Positions 8,569 to 17,406 of a stretch of DNA of 64,000 nt are shown here, in pieces (the stretch's first letter is position 1; each line of letters opens with the position of its first letter). The notes under the pieces were generated by a model, which ran no database searches, was not told the origin of the DNA, and saw nothing but the letters and a program-made list of their open reading frames with translations. The position numbers and the translations under genes are program-made. The stretch is from contig JADZAP010000005.1 of the NCBI GenBank assembly GCA_020852705.1, positions 62,001-126,000 of the forward strand, given 5' to 3'. This DNA is from Ignavibacteria bacterium. GTDB taxonomy: Bacteria > Bacteroidota > Ignavibacteria > Tepidaquicellales > OLB5.

Positions 8569-9141
8569 ATCAAGGAAAAAAAGACTAAAACACGCATTAA
8601 TGAACAAATTCGTGTTCCGGAAGTAAGGGTTTTAGATGAAAATGGTGATCAGCTGGGTATAAAACCTACACAGGAAGCATTAAAGATTGCCAGATCAAAA
8701 GACCTTGATCTTATCGAAGTATCGCCAAATGCCAAACCTCCTGTTTGTAAAATAGGAAACTTTGGTAAATATAATTATGAAAAACAGAAGAAGGAAAAAG
8801 AGCAGAAAAAGAGCAAAAGTTCTACTCAAATGAAAGAAATCAGGTTTCACCCTAATACAGATACACATGATATGGAATTCAAATGCCGTCACCTGATTGA
8901 ATTCCTTATGCAGGGTCATAAGGTTAAAGCAACTATTATTTTTATCGGCAGAATGATGGTGCATCAGGATATTGGAAGGAAACTGATGGATGAAATTATA
9001 GAAAAGCTCACTGTAGTTGGAAAAATAGAACAGGCTCCAAAAATGGAAGGAAGATATTTAACGGTTATGCTTATTCCTGATAAAAAGAAAATAGAAGATT
9101 TTAAGAAGAACAAAGAAAAATCTATGGCTGTAAATATCTAA
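8569..9141 (+). CDS. infC: Translation initiation factor IF-3 (rare start codon)
   Basis: IF-3 binds the 30S subunit, keeps 50S off, and proofreads initiator tRNA and the start codon. The ORF track starts at 8830, which cuts the N-terminal domain in half. The same frame is open back to a stop at 8554 and contains 'RINEQIRVPEVRVLDENGDQLG', the conserved IF-3 N-domain, then a lysine-rich linker and the C-domain 'MKEIRFHPNTDTHD'. There is no ATG/GTG/TTG start in the upstream part. After the Shine-Dalgarno AAGGAG (8555-8560) come ATA, ATT, ATC codons. I place the start at ATC 8569 (8-base spacing); ATT at 8566 is equally possible. A rare start is the known basis of IF-3 autoregulation. About 190 residues, normal length. 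Confidence 0.93.
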   Translation: MKEKKTKTRINEQIRVPEVRVLDENGDQLGIKPTQEALKIARSKDLDLIEVSPNAKPPVCKIGNFGKYNYEKQKKEKEQKKSKSSTQMKEIRFHPNTDTHDMEFKCRHLIEFLMQGHKVKATIIFIGRMMVHQDIGRKLMDEIIEKLTVVGKIEQAPKMEGRYLTVMLIPDKKKIEDFKKNKEKSMAVNI

Positions 9142-9213
9142 ACAAATACAGCAGTCTAATAATTTTTAATATTAAACAAAAAAAATATAACTCAAAGAAA
9201 GCAAGGTATTAAA

Positions 9214-9408
9214 ATGCCAAAAATGAAATCAAACCGCGGAGCTGCAAAATCTTTTAAGGTAACTGCAGGCGGAAAGATTAAAAGAAAACATTCATTAAAA
9301 AGACACATTCTCACAAAAAAATCTGCAAAAAGAATAAGGCAGCTTAGACATGATGCTCTGGTTTCTGAAGCAGATGCAAAACGTGTAAGAAGAATGCTTC
9401 TAGCATAA
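9214..9408 (+). CDS. rpmI: Ribosomal protein bL35
   Basis: A 64-residue, very basic protein with the bL35 pattern '[26 protein letters not shown]' and the C-terminal '[18 protein letters not shown]'. It is a component of the 50S subunit. It lies between infC and rplT, the conserved order, 72 bases after infC, and is presumably co-transcribed and subject to the same ribosomal-protein autocontrol. Confidence 0.96.
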   Translation: MPKMKSNRGAAKSFKVTAGGKIKRKHSLKRHILTKKSAKRIRQLRHDALVSEADAKRVRRMLLA

Positions 9409-9474
9409 GAACAATGATTTATTATTCTTATTTCAATTAATTAAAACTAAAATTTAAAATACAGGAGATTTAAA

Positions 9475-9822
9475 ATGCCTCGTTCAGTAAATTCAGTAGC
9501 TTCAAGAAAAAGACGAAAAAGAATGCTTGCCAAAGCTAAAGGCTACTGGGGCAGAAGAAGTAAAGTTACAACGGTTGCCAAACATAGTGTAGAAAAAGCA
9601 GGTCAGCATGCTTACTCAGGCAGAAAACTTAAAAAAAGAGTTATGCGTAATATATGGAACGTAAGAATAAATGCTGCTGCAAGAGATAATAATACTACAT
9701 ACTCAAAACTTATTGGTGCTCTGCATAAAAAAAATGTAGATATAAACCGCAAAGTTCTTGCACAGCTAGCTTATGATAACCCCGCAGCTTTTTCTGAAGT
9801 TGTAAAGTTTGCAATGAGTTAA
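9475..9822 (+). CDS. rplT: Ribosomal protein bL20
   Basis: A 115-residue basic protein, '[29 protein letters not shown]', with the typical helical N-terminal extension and globular C-terminus ('[19 protein letters not shown]'). It is needed early in 50S assembly, and in other bacteria it represses its own operon by binding leader RNA. An AGGAG sits just before the ATG. It follows rpmI by 66 bases and precedes pheS. Confidence 0.96.
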   Translation: MPRSVNSVASRKRRKRMLAKAKGYWGRRSKVTTVAKHSVEKAGQHAYSGRKLKKRVMRNIWNVRINAAARDNNTTYSKLIGALHKKNVDINRKVLAQLAYDNPAAFSEVVKFAMS

Positions 9823-9878
9823 AACTTTTTTTTACAGTAAAAATAAAATATTTTTGTCCAAATTAATTCTGATAAAAA

Positions 9879-10898
9879 ATGCTGTCTGATCTGACAGAAA
9901 TAGAACAGGAAGTAAATTCTTTTTCGGTTACTAATGCAAGTGAGCTGGAATCTTTCAGAATTATGTTCATTTCGCGTAACGGACGTATAACTAAGCTTTT
10001 TGATGAGCTTAAAAACATTAGCAAAGAAGAAAAACCTGCAGTAGGCAAAAAACTTAATGATATTAAAAAACTTGCTGAGGGAAAATACAATAGTTTAAAA
10101 GAGAAACTTGCTGACTCTTCTGCTGTAAAAGAAACCATGGATCTTACTCTGCCACCTGCTGAATTTTCTGTTGGAAGAGAACATCTTATTTCGCAAACCC
10201 TTCAGCAAATGGTTAAGATCTTCCGCGAAATTGGTTTCAAAGTTACTGATGGACCGGAGCTTGAAGAAGAATTTTATAACTTTGATGCTTTAAATACCCC
10301 GTATTATCATCCATCAAGAGATATGCAGGATACTTATTATATTCAAAACAATGTTGATAAAGATAAGAAATATGTATTAAGAACTCATACCTCACCGGTT
10401 CAGATAAGAACTATGCTTAACAATAAACCGCCTCTTAGAATAATAAGCCCCGGTAAGGTTTTTAGAAATGAAACTGTTACATATAAAAACTACTTCATGT
10501 TTCATCAGCTTGAAGGTTTATATGTTGATAAAAATGTAAGCATGCGTGACCTTAAAGGCGTTCTTTCTTATTTCTTTAAAAAATTCTACGGAGAAAATAC
10601 TAAAATAAGATTCATACCCAGTTTTTTTCCGTTTACTGAGCCCTCTGGACAAGTGGATATTACTTGTTTTATTTGCAGCGGTAAAGGATGCAAAACCTGT
10701 AAAGAAACCGGCTGGCTTGAAGTTGGAGGCTGCGGTATGGTTGATCCAAATGTGTTCAAAGCAGTTGATATTGACCCTGAAGAATTTACAGGATTTGCTT
10801 TTGGTATGGGTTTAGAGCGTATTACTATGATGAAATACGGCATTAAAGATATCAGGATCCTTTATCAAAATGATATTAGATTTTTAGACCAATTTTAA
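9879..10898 (+). CDS. pheS: Phenylalanyl-tRNA synthetase alpha subunit
   Basis: A 339-residue class II synthetase subunit carrying the active site of the alpha2beta2 enzyme. An N-terminal coiled-coil arm (about 1-85) binds tRNA. The core shows motif 2 'VFRNETVTYKNYFMFHQLEGL' and motif 3 'FAFGMGLERITMMKYGIKDIR'. A 'CFICSGKGCKTCKETGWLEVGG' insert contains four cysteines that could bind zinc, a known feature of many PheS proteins. Its partner pheT is not adjacent but about 39 kb away, and is frameshifted in this sequence. Confidence 0.96.
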   Translation: MLSDLTEIEQEVNSFSVTNASELESFRIMFISRNGRITKLFDELKNISKEEKPAVGKKLNDIKKLAEGKYNSLKEKLADSSAVKETMDLTLPPAEFSVGREHLISQTLQQMVKIFREIGFKVTDGPELEEEFYNFDALNTPYYHPSRDMQDTYYIQNNVDKDKKYVLRTHTSPVQIRTMLNNKPPLRIISPGKVFRNETVTYKNYFMFHQLEGLYVDKNVSMRDLKGVLSYFFKKFYGENTKIRFIPSFFPFTEPSGQVDITCFICSGKGCKTCKETGWLEVGGCGMVDPNVFKAVDIDPEEFTGFAFGMGLERITMMKYGIKDIRILYQNDIRFLDQF

Positions 10899-10961
10899 TT
10901 TTTTTTTATTTTGCTTTAACCGTTTTCCTGAATAAACCATAGAAACGTAAAAATATATACA

Positions 10962-11591
10962 ATGCAGGGAATTTTTACAGTTTCAAATTTAATTGTTTTT
11001 GTTCTTTGTTATTTAATTGGTTCATTTCCAACTGCTTATATTCTTGTTAAAGCAAAAACAAATAAAGATGTTACCAAAGAAGGTTCCGGAAATGTAGGTA
11101 CGCTGAATTCATTTCAGGTTTCTAAATCAAAATTTATTGGCATTACCGTACTTTTTATAGATCTTCTAAAAGGTGCATTACCGGTTTATTTTTTGCTCTT
11201 TATAATGCCCCAAATGTATCAAACTGTAATGCTTGGTGCTTGTGCAATAATATTAGGGCACAATTATCCCATTTGGCTTAAATTTAAAGGCGGCAGGGGA
11301 CTCGCATCCGGTGCAGGTTTATTTTTGGTAATTAATTTTTATATCTTAATCGGTTGGTGTATTGTTTGGCTTTTAATGTTTCTGTTAAAACGAAAAGTTT
11401 TAATAGCAAATACTGCAGCTACTTTTTTACTGCCGGTATTTATTTTTGCTGTTAACTTTATTGCTGGTTTTCAGGTTAATACTAATAGAGAAGGTTATGA
11501 ATTGATTTATTTTACCGTATATTCTCTGATAATTACAGCAATAGTTCTTTCGCGGCACACCGAAGTTTTTAAAAATAATTCAAATAAATAA
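10962..11591 (+). CDS. plsY: Glycerol-3-phosphate acyltransferase PlsY
   Basis: A 209-residue inner-membrane enzyme that transfers the acyl group from acyl-phosphate to glycerol-3-phosphate, the first step of phospholipid synthesis with PlsX. Five hydrophobic helices are visible. The conserved loops are present: 'GSFPTAYILVK', 'KEGSGNVGTLNSFQV' (glycerol-phosphate site) and 'LGHNYPIWLKFKGGRGLASG' (acyl-phosphate site). Family members usually read GSGNxGATN; here it is GSGNVGTLN. It sits between pheS and the transketolase N-terminal half, on the same strand. Confidence 0.93.
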   Translation: MQGIFTVSNLIVFVLCYLIGSFPTAYILVKAKTNKDVTKEGSGNVGTLNSFQVSKSKFIGITVLFIDLLKGALPVYFLLFIMPQMYQTVMLGACAIILGHNYPIWLKFKGGRGLASGAGLFLVINFYILIGWCIVWLLMFLLKRKVLIANTAATFLLPVFIFAVNFIAGFQVNTNREGYELIYFTVYSLIITAIVLSRHTEVFKNNSNK

Positions 11592-11615
11592 TTTTTATTA
11601 ATCAAATTATATGCT

Positions 11616-12503
11616 ATGTTTCCTAATTTAAAAAATCCAGTTTTTACAGATATCGATGATCTTAGCGAAATGGCTCGCCAGTTAAGACGCGATATAATAA
11701 ATGAACTACTTATTTCAAAATCAGGGCATTCTGGCGGACCACTTGGGCTGGCTGACCTTTTTTCTGTACTTTATTTCAATAAATTAAATATACTTCCACA
11801 GGATCCATATAATCCTGAAAGAGATTTTGTATTCCTTTCAATTGGGCATGTTGCACCAATTTGGTATGCAGCTCTTGCCCGCAGAGGATACTTCCCAATT
11901 GATGAGCTTAAAACTCTGCGTAAAATAAACGGGAGACTTCAGGGTCATCCCGCACCTTTAAAAACACACGGTCTCCCGGGTGTTGAAATTGCATCCGGTG
12001 CACTTGGGCAAGGTCTTTCAATTGCCGTTGGCACAGCATTAGGTTTAAAATTAGATAAAAAATCCAATCATGTTTTCTGTATCTGCGGTGATGGAGAGCT
12101 TAATGAAGGTCAAATTTGGGAAGCCGCAATGACAGCACATCACCATAAAACTGATAATTTGACCGTTATTGTTGATAGAAACCACTGTCAGATTGATAAC
12201 CGTACCGAAAATGTTATGATGCTTGAGCCTCTTGTAGAAAAATGGAAAGCTTTTGGCTTTGAATTGTTTGAAATTGACGGACATAATTTAAAAGAAATTA
12301 TGGATACAATTGATGCTGCAAAAAAAGTTAAAGGAAAACCTTCATGTATTATGCTTTATACTAAAATGGGCCAGGGAGTTTCATTTATGCAGGATAATTA
12401 TAAATGGCATGGTGTTCCGCCAAATGACGAACAGGGCAAAATTGCTTTAAGTGAACTTCTGCCAACAAAGTTTGGTGATTTTGTTGATTATTATAAAAAA
12501 TAA
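11616..12503 (+). CDS. Transketolase, N-terminal subunit
   Basis: A 295-residue protein equal to the thiamine-diphosphate (PP) domain of transketolase. It carries 'KSGHSGGPLGLADLFSVLYF', 'GHPAPLKTHGLPGVEIASGALGQGLS' (in two overlapping conserved parts) and the TPP/metal motif 'GDGELNEGQIWEAAMTAHHH...N'. It transfers two-carbon units in the non-oxidative pentose phosphate pathway, but only together with the pyrimidine-binding half encoded at 13046. Split transketolases are known in archaea and many bacteria. Here a lipoprotein gene separates the two halves, which is unusual. rpe, another gene of the pathway, is 9 kb away. Confidence 0.92.
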   Translation: MFPNLKNPVFTDIDDLSEMARQLRRDIINELLISKSGHSGGPLGLADLFSVLYFNKLNILPQDPYNPERDFVFLSIGHVAPIWYAALARRGYFPIDELKTLRKINGRLQGHPAPLKTHGLPGVEIASGALGQGLSIAVGTALGLKLDKKSNHVFCICGDGELNEGQIWEAAMTAHHHKTDNLTVIVDRNHCQIDNRTENVMMLEPLVEKWKAFGFELFEIDGHNLKEIMDTIDAAKKVKGKPSCIMLYTKMGQGVSFMQDNYKWHGVPPNDEQGKIALSELLPTKFGDFVDYYKK

Positions 12504-12527
12504 TTTTTCTATTTAATTATACTAATT

Positions 12528-13001
12528 ATGAAAACATACTTTTTTCTTTCTATAGTATTTTTTATGGGTATGGCATTAAGCTCATGTTCATCAGAAGGCA
12601 GTGACGGTAAAAAACTGCCTATGGAAATTGTTATTAATGGCACTTATTCAAGTGTTGAAGATAAACGCGAAATGCTTATTAATAACAATGATGATTACCA
12701 GAAACTTATGAATGAAGTTTATAAAAACCTTGACCAAATGCCCAGAATTCCTGTTGTTGATTTTACAAAATACAGCCTAATCGCTGTATTTATTGGGCAA
12801 AGACCCAATGGCGGTTATATGGTTTCTATTGATAGTATATTGGATGTTTCTAAGATATATGTTAATGTAAAAGAGCAAACCCCCGGAAAGAACTGCAATG
12901 TTACAGATGCTATAACGAGACCTTATACTATTGTTAAAATACCTAAAACTGATAAGAAAGCTGTATTTAACACTAAACAAGAAGTTAAAGACTGTCAATA
13001 A
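12528..13001 (+). CDS. Lipoprotein with PrcB C-terminal-like domain
   Basis: A 157-residue protein with a signal peptide and lipobox (ALSSC at about residues 16-20), so probably anchored by a lipid to a membrane. The C-terminal half, 'IGQRPNGGYMVSIDSI...VKEQTPGKNCNVTDAITRPYTIVKIPK', matches the pattern of the PrcB C-terminal domain ('protease complex subunit' family). The original member is part of the Treponema dentilysin complex. The gene is inserted between the transketolase halves with gaps of 24 and 44 bases, so it is probably co-transcribed with them. No functional link to sugar metabolism is evident. Confidence 0.7.
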   Translation: MKTYFFLSIVFFMGMALSSCSSEGSDGKKLPMEIVINGTYSSVEDKREMLINNNDDYQKLMNEVYKNLDQMPRIPVVDFTKYSLIAVFIGQRPNGGYMVSIDSILDVSKIYVNVKEQTPGKNCNVTDAITRPYTIVKIPKTDKKAVFNTKQEVKDCQ

Positions 13002-13045
13002 GTAATATTTAAATTAAAAATTTTAAAACAAAAAGTATATCAAAA

Positions 13046-14041
13046 ATGAACTATATAAATAAATGCGGTAATTTACTGATTGATAATTTAGATCTTAAAA
13101 ATCCTGAACATAAAGAAACCAGACGTGGTTTTGGCGATGCTTTAGTTGAATTGGGTAAATCAAATCCAAATGTAGTAGTACTTGGCGGTGATGTCAGCGG
13201 CTCTGTTAGAACTGATTTGTTTCGTGATGCATTTCCGGATAGATTTTTTTCTGTGGGTATTTCTGAGCAGGATATGATGGGAACTGCTGCCGGACTTGCT
13301 CTTGCAGGTAAAATTCCTATTGCTTCAACTTATGGTGAGTTTGCTACCGGCAGACCTTTTGATCAAATTAGACAATCTATTGCGTACAGTCAAATGAATG
13401 TAAAAATATGTGCTTCTCATTGCGGTTTTACTGTTGGACCTGATGGAGCTACACACCAGTCACTTGAAGATGTTGGAATAATGCGTATTCTGCCGCACAT
13501 GAATGTTGTTACACCGGTTGATTATAACCAAACATATAAAGCAGTTACTGAATGTGTTAAATCAGAACATCCGTTCTATATAAGATTTTACAGAGATAAT
13601 TCCCCTAATTACACTAACCCTGATGCACCATTTGAATTTGGTAAGGCAGATACTTTATACGAAGGAACCGACTGCACAATAATTGCAAGCGGGTTAATGG
13701 TATGGGAAAGTATGCTTGCTCTTGAACTGCTTGCTGAAGAAAAAATTTCATGCAGACTTATTAATATGCATACTATTAAACCAATTGATAGAAATGCAAT
13801 TGTTCAGGCAGCTAAAGATACAGACTGCATTGTTACCTGCGAAGACCATCAGAAAATTGGAGGTCTTGGCGGTGCAGTTGCAGAAGTGCTAGCTCAGGAA
13901 TATCCTGCACCGGTTGAATTTATTGGTGCAAGTGATACTTTTGGCGAGTCAGGCAAAGCTGTAGAACTTTATGAAAAATACGGGCTGTCTTTTAGGCATA
14001 TTGCCGAAGCTGTTAAACGAGCTGTTAAAAGAAAAAAATAA
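13046..14041 (+). CDS. Transketolase, C-terminal subunit
   Basis: A 331-residue protein matching the pyrimidine-binding and C-terminal domains of transketolase (DXS/TKT type). It shows 'FFSVGISEQDMMGTAAGLAL' with the catalytic glutamate that activates TPP, 'STYGEFATGRPFDQIRQSIAYS', 'GATHQSLEDVGIMR' and a C-terminal 'HQKIGGLGGAVAEVLA'. Together with the 11616 gene it would form a complete transketolase of about 626 residues, close to the single-chain length. It starts with about 17 extra residues before the family core ('KETRRGFGDALVELG'). Confidence 0.92.
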   Translation: MNYINKCGNLLIDNLDLKNPEHKETRRGFGDALVELGKSNPNVVVLGGDVSGSVRTDLFRDAFPDRFFSVGISEQDMMGTAAGLALAGKIPIASTYGEFATGRPFDQIRQSIAYSQMNVKICASHCGFTVGPDGATHQSLEDVGIMRILPHMNVVTPVDYNQTYKAVTECVKSEHPFYIRFYRDNSPNYTNPDAPFEFGKADTLYEGTDCTIIASGLMVWESMLALELLAEEKISCRLINMHTIKPIDRNAIVQAAKDTDCIVTCEDHQKIGGLGGAVAEVLAQEYPAPVEFIGASDTFGESGKAVELYEKYGLSFRHIAEAVKRAVKRKK

Positions 14042-14057
14042 TTCTTTTTGTTTTTTT

Positions 14058-14125
14058 AAAAACCGTTTAAGGGTACTTATAATAAATTCTGTTTATTTTA
14101 TAACTCTTTAACGGTTTTTGTTTTC
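14058..14125 (+). terminator. Probable terminator after transketolase
   Basis: AAAAACCGTT (14058-14067) pairs with AACGGTTTTT (14110-14119) across a loop of about 42 bases, followed by GTTTTCTTT. The loop is longer than usual. The hairpin overlaps the first codons of the degP ORF as given in the track, which supports the later degP start. Confidence 0.5.
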
Positions 14126-14204
14126 TTTACTATTGAAACCTGTTTTAATGTTTCATCGTTTATGCTGTAAAAAATATTTTCAAAATATTCAAATTCCATT
14201 ATTT

Positions 14205-15365
14205 ATGAAAAAATCTAAATATATTCTCATTATACTTTCATTTATTGCTGTATTAGCTTCCGGATTTATATTTGGACGTTATTTGCTTAAAACTCCATCT
14301 GCTAATCTGAATGCTGAACAGAATGTTAATAAAGAGAGAGTTTACAATGATATTACAGACTCAAGAGAAAATGCTATTACCAGAACAGTAAGCGAAGTTT
14401 CTAAAGCTGTTGTTGGAATAAGTGTTACAGAAGTACGTGAATACAGAGACCCGTTTGCTGATGATCCCTTTTTCAAACAATTTTTTGGAGATAGGTCCTA
14501 TAAACAGGAAGTTCAGGGTTTAGGTTCAGGTTTTATTATTTCTGATGACGGATACATAATTACCAATGATCACGTTGTTGGAAATGCTACTAAAGTTGTT
14601 GTTAGTATGACAAACGGTGAGCATGTTGAAGCAACAATAGTTGGAAAGGATTCTTTTACAGATATTGCCTTATTAAAAATTGAGCGATCCGGTCTCCCCT
14701 TTATAAAGTTGGGTAACAGTGATGATGTGATAATTGGGGAGTGGGCTGTAGCACTTGGCAATCCCTTTGGATTGTTTGAAGTTAACCAAAAACCTACTGT
14801 AACAGTTGGGGTTATAAGTGCCTCTGGGATGAAGCTAAACAGTAATGAAAACCGTTACTACCGGAATATGCTGCAAACAGATGCAGCTATCAATTCCGGA
14901 AACAGCGGAGGTCCGCTGGTAAACAGTATTGGTGAGGTTATTGGTATGAATACATTGATTTATACAGGTAATTCAATGGCAGGCGGTAACATTGGACTTG
15001 GGTTTGCAATTCCAATTAATAAAGTTAAAAAAATTATTGATAAAATAAAAAAAGACGGCAAAATAGAAAGAAATTATAATATCGGTTTACGCCTGCAGGC
15101 AGTCGATAAAAATATAACTCAATACTATAAACTTAAAGATAATGTAACAGGCGCAATTGTAGTAAGTGTAGAAAGCGGCAGCGCTGCTGATAAAGAAGGA
15201 ATCCGTTCGGAAGATATTATACTTTCAGTAAATGGCGAAAAAATTGGCAGTGATGCGGATTTTTGGGGTATTGTTGTTGATTTGAATTTAGGTGATAAAG
15301 TAAAATTGCATATACTCCGAAATGGTGAGGAGTTAGATAAAGAATTTGAATTAAGAGTTAAGTAA
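14205..15365 (+). CDS. Periplasmic serine protease, DegP/HtrA family
   Basis: A trypsin-like protease that degrades misfolded envelope proteins. I start at the ATG at 14205 (MKKSKYILIILSFIAVLASG), which puts an uncleaved signal/anchor helix at the N-terminus; the ORF track start at 14118 lies in a terminator hairpin. On this numbering the triad is H123 ('TNDHVVG'), D153 ('FTDIALL') and S234 ('GNSGGPL'). One PDZ domain follows (about 295-386), so the layout is DegS/HtrA-like rather than the two-PDZ DegP/DegQ. About 386 residues. The stop is followed by a bidirectional terminator. Confidence 0.92.
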   Translation: MKKSKYILIILSFIAVLASGFIFGRYLLKTPSANLNAEQNVNKERVYNDITDSRENAITRTVSEVSKAVVGISVTEVREYRDPFADDPFFKQFFGDRSYKQEVQGLGSGFIISDDGYIITNDHVVGNATKVVVSMTNGEHVEATIVGKDSFTDIALLKIERSGLPFIKLGNSDDVIIGEWAVALGNPFGLFEVNQKPTVTVGVISASGMKLNSNENRYYRNMLQTDAAINSGNSGGPLVNSIGEVIGMNTLIYTGNSMAGGNIGLGFAIPINKVKKIIDKIKKDGKIERNYNIGLRLQAVDKNITQYYKLKDNVTGAIVVSVESGSAADKEGIRSEDIILSVNGEKIGSDADFWGIVVDLNLGDKVKLHILRNGEELDKEFELRVK

Positions 15366-15407
15366 AAAGATTTATCGTGGCTAATTATTGCTGTGAATTT
15401 GTAAACA

Positions 15408-15444
15408 TCAAAAAACCCGCAGTGTATTTTGCTGCGGGTTTTTT
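15408..15444. terminator. Bidirectional terminator between degP and methylase
   Basis: AAAAAACCCGCAG / CTGCGGGTTTTTT stem with a nine-base loop, with A run on the left and T run on the right. It can end the plus-strand degP transcript and the minus-strand restriction-modification transcript. Confidence 0.85.
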
Positions 15445-15457
15445 AGTTAGTATGAAT

Positions 15458-16309
15458 TTATTTTAAGTCTTCATAGGTTAAAGACAATTGTTCTGTTATT
15501 GGAAAATCTGTCAAATAGTTTGAGATAAAAAGTTCTTTACCCTTTTGATCAGATGTTTCGGTTATGTTTCGCATTCCATAGGTCAAGTCCCATGGAAAGA
15601 TGTTAGCAAATGAAAATAATTCTTTAATATAAGAGCATTCGTCATAAGTAATTAACCATTTGTGTTTACAATTTTTCATCGTTTCTGCAAATTGTTCGTG
15701 ATTAAATGCTTTATGTAAGTTTCCATTTTTACCGTACAATGCCGATTTTGTTGTAGAATAATAGGGAGGGTCAAGAAAGATAAAAACATTTTGTCCTTCT
15801 TTGTTTACAACTTCCTTATAGTCTAAATTTGTGATTGTCGTAGTTCCGTTTATGACTTGCGAAAATTTCTTTAAGCGTTGAATACTGCTTTCTGTAAATC
15901 GACCAGTAAAAGCTCCCTCACTAAAACCACCACTCATACTTGTTCCAGAAAAGGTAATGCGATTATATATAAAAAATGCTGCTGCTTTTTCTAAATCATT
16001 AAATGTATTAATGTTTTGATTTAAAAATATGTGCAATTCCTTGCCAATAGGAAAATGATCTCTCCATTCATAAATTTTGTCAATCAAAGCATTTACATTT
16101 TTTTGCGAGATCTCCCAAAATTTGTATAATTCATAATAAAGGTCGTTTACCCAATATATTTTATCAGGGAAACGTTGTATTGTATAAATAAATACCGAAC
16201 CACCGCCCACAAAAGGTTCTCGAAATTCGTTAAATGGTGGTATTAACTTTGCTATAATGTTTACAGCACGGCTTTTGCCACCTGGGTATCTTAACGGACT
16301 TTTTATCAT
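15458..16309 (-). CDS. D12-class (Dam-like) adenine-N6 DNA methyltransferase
   Basis: A 283-residue enzyme of the alpha group. 'SPLRYPGGKSRAV' at the N-terminus and 'FREPFVGGGSVF' form the SAM-binding site (motifs X and I). 'FIFLDPPYYS' is the catalytic motif IV (DPPY). Length and order match the MboI/DpnII/EcoRV-type methylases. The start overlaps the stop of the upstream gene by four bases (ATGA), so the two are translationally coupled. The partner is a candidate endonuclease, so this is probably the protective methylase of a type II system. The target site cannot be read from the sequence. Confidence 0.88.
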   Translation of the reverse strand: MIKSPLRYPGGKSRAVNIIAKLIPPFNEFREPFVGGGSVFIYTIQRFPDKIYWVNDLYYELYKFWEISQKNVNALIDKIYEWRDHFPIGKELHIFLNQNINTFNDLEKAAAFFIYNRITFSGTSMSGGFSEGAFTGRFTESSIQRLKKFSQVINGTTTITNLDYKEVVNKEGQNVFIFLDPPYYSTTKSALYGKNGNLHKAFNHEQFAETMKNCKHKWLITYDECSYIKELFSFANIFPWDLTYGMRNITETSDQKGKELFISNYLTDFPITEQLSLTYEDLK

Positions 16310-17406
16310 TTTGAAAAACCAAGTTGAATAATAAAATTATTTATTCTTGCTTCATTTAAAACTTCTTTCACAAGTTTGGTTTGTGAAGGCGAAAACTTAT
16401 TTTTTGTGAAGAAAGCTGATACAGTTTTTTTGTTGTTCCTTGAATTAACAGATCCCTTGAGTTTTGATGAAGTTAAACTCAAAACAGCAATACTCTTAAA
16501 TTTCTCTTTGTTAACAGTAACATTTAAAAGATTGCAGTATAAAATCATTTTTAATAATCCATCTTTAATGTCTCCCTTGTTTGGGAGAATATTTTCTTTA
16601 CTATGTTTGCTTTCCTTTAAGAAAACAGTATTTTTATCAATGAAAACTTCATCAGCTGTTAAAAAATATTGTCCGCCTAAATAATTATAAATAGTAATTT
16701 TTGCTTTTGAATGCGTTGATAAACTTTCTTTAGGCTGTTGTGTTGCAAATTCTCTTGATTGTGCTTCTTTTGCTTTACTTCTAGAAAATGCCATAAATAG
16801 TTTTATATCTTTTTCGATTATATCTTTCAATTTATCAATACCTGAAATATTATGTAAAGGTACCTTTGTACCTTTTTCAATGCTTATATAAGCTGATTTT
16901 GCTTTGTTAATTATCTTATTTAGATTGTTATTGAGTTCATTCAAATTCCAATGTAGGGCAGAACTATGATATGCTTCAATTTCTTTAATTTTAGCAATTA
17001 TGAATTTATTATTAAATTGTTGATTGGTTATTTTTTGTTTGTTTCTTGGATTTACTTCGGCTCGATAGTAATAAGCAAAAATTACAAAGACATCAAGTAA
17101 TGACATTAGAGAAACTGTATCCCACTGAATAAAATCTCTGTCGCCTCTTGCTCCCTCGTCTTTTACTACCGGAATAACTGTGATTTTCTTTGATGTTGTT
17201 AGTGAATTGTAAACCCGTTCAAATGGATATGAACGTGTTCGTTTAGGTGAAACCCATTTAGAAATTGCAAGAGTCGTGTTTTTGTCAATCAGTAAACAAG
17301 TAGCTGGGACTTTGTTTATATTGAAACTTTTGAAATCAAATTGTTTTAAGTCATCACTAAAAATTATTGTGTATTTTATTCCTGTTAATTTTCCTGTAAT
17401 GTCCAT
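16306..17406 (-). CDS. Candidate type II restriction endonuclease
   Basis: A 366-residue protein I cannot place in a named family. Its gene lies directly upstream of, and overlaps, an adenine methylase gene, the standard layout of a two-gene restriction-modification unit. Near residues 245-270 there is 'YFLTADEVFIDKNTVFLKESK', which fits a PD-(D/E)xK nuclease core: an acidic residue (D251/E253 or D257), then E265-S-K267 after a hydrophobic strand. A preceding 'RTRSYPFERVYNSL' and 'GARGDRDFIQWDT' are the most conserved-looking parts of the N-terminal half. No signal peptide or membrane helix. The nuclease call rests mainly on context plus the ExK motif. Confidence 0.62.
   Translation of the reverse strand: MDITGKLTGIKYTIIFSDDLKQFDFKSFNINKVPATCLLIDKNTTLAISKWVSPKRTRSYPFERVYNSLTTSKKITVIPVVKDEGARGDRDFIQWDTVSLMSLLDVFVIFAYYYRAEVNPRNKQKITNQQFNNKFIIAKIKEIEAYHSSALHWNLNELNNNLNKIINKAKSAYISIEKGTKVPLHNISGIDKLKDIIEKDIKLFMAFSRSKAKEAQSREFATQQPKESLSTHSKAKITIYNYLGGQYFLTADEVFIDKNTVFLKESKHSKENILPNKGDIKDGLLKMILYCNLLNVTVNKEKFKSIAVLSLTSSKLKGSVNSRNNKKTVSAFFTKNKFSPSQTKLVKEVLNEARINNFIIQLGFSK

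Noticed and set aside
8695-8964. 89-residue minus-strand ORF over infC
   Set aside because: It is a shadow of the well-supported IF-3 reading frame, which extends upstream of the track's start.
14118-14204. N-terminal extension of degP
   Set aside because: The first codons lie in a terminator hairpin and the extension would precede the signal anchor; the ATG at 14205 is more natural.
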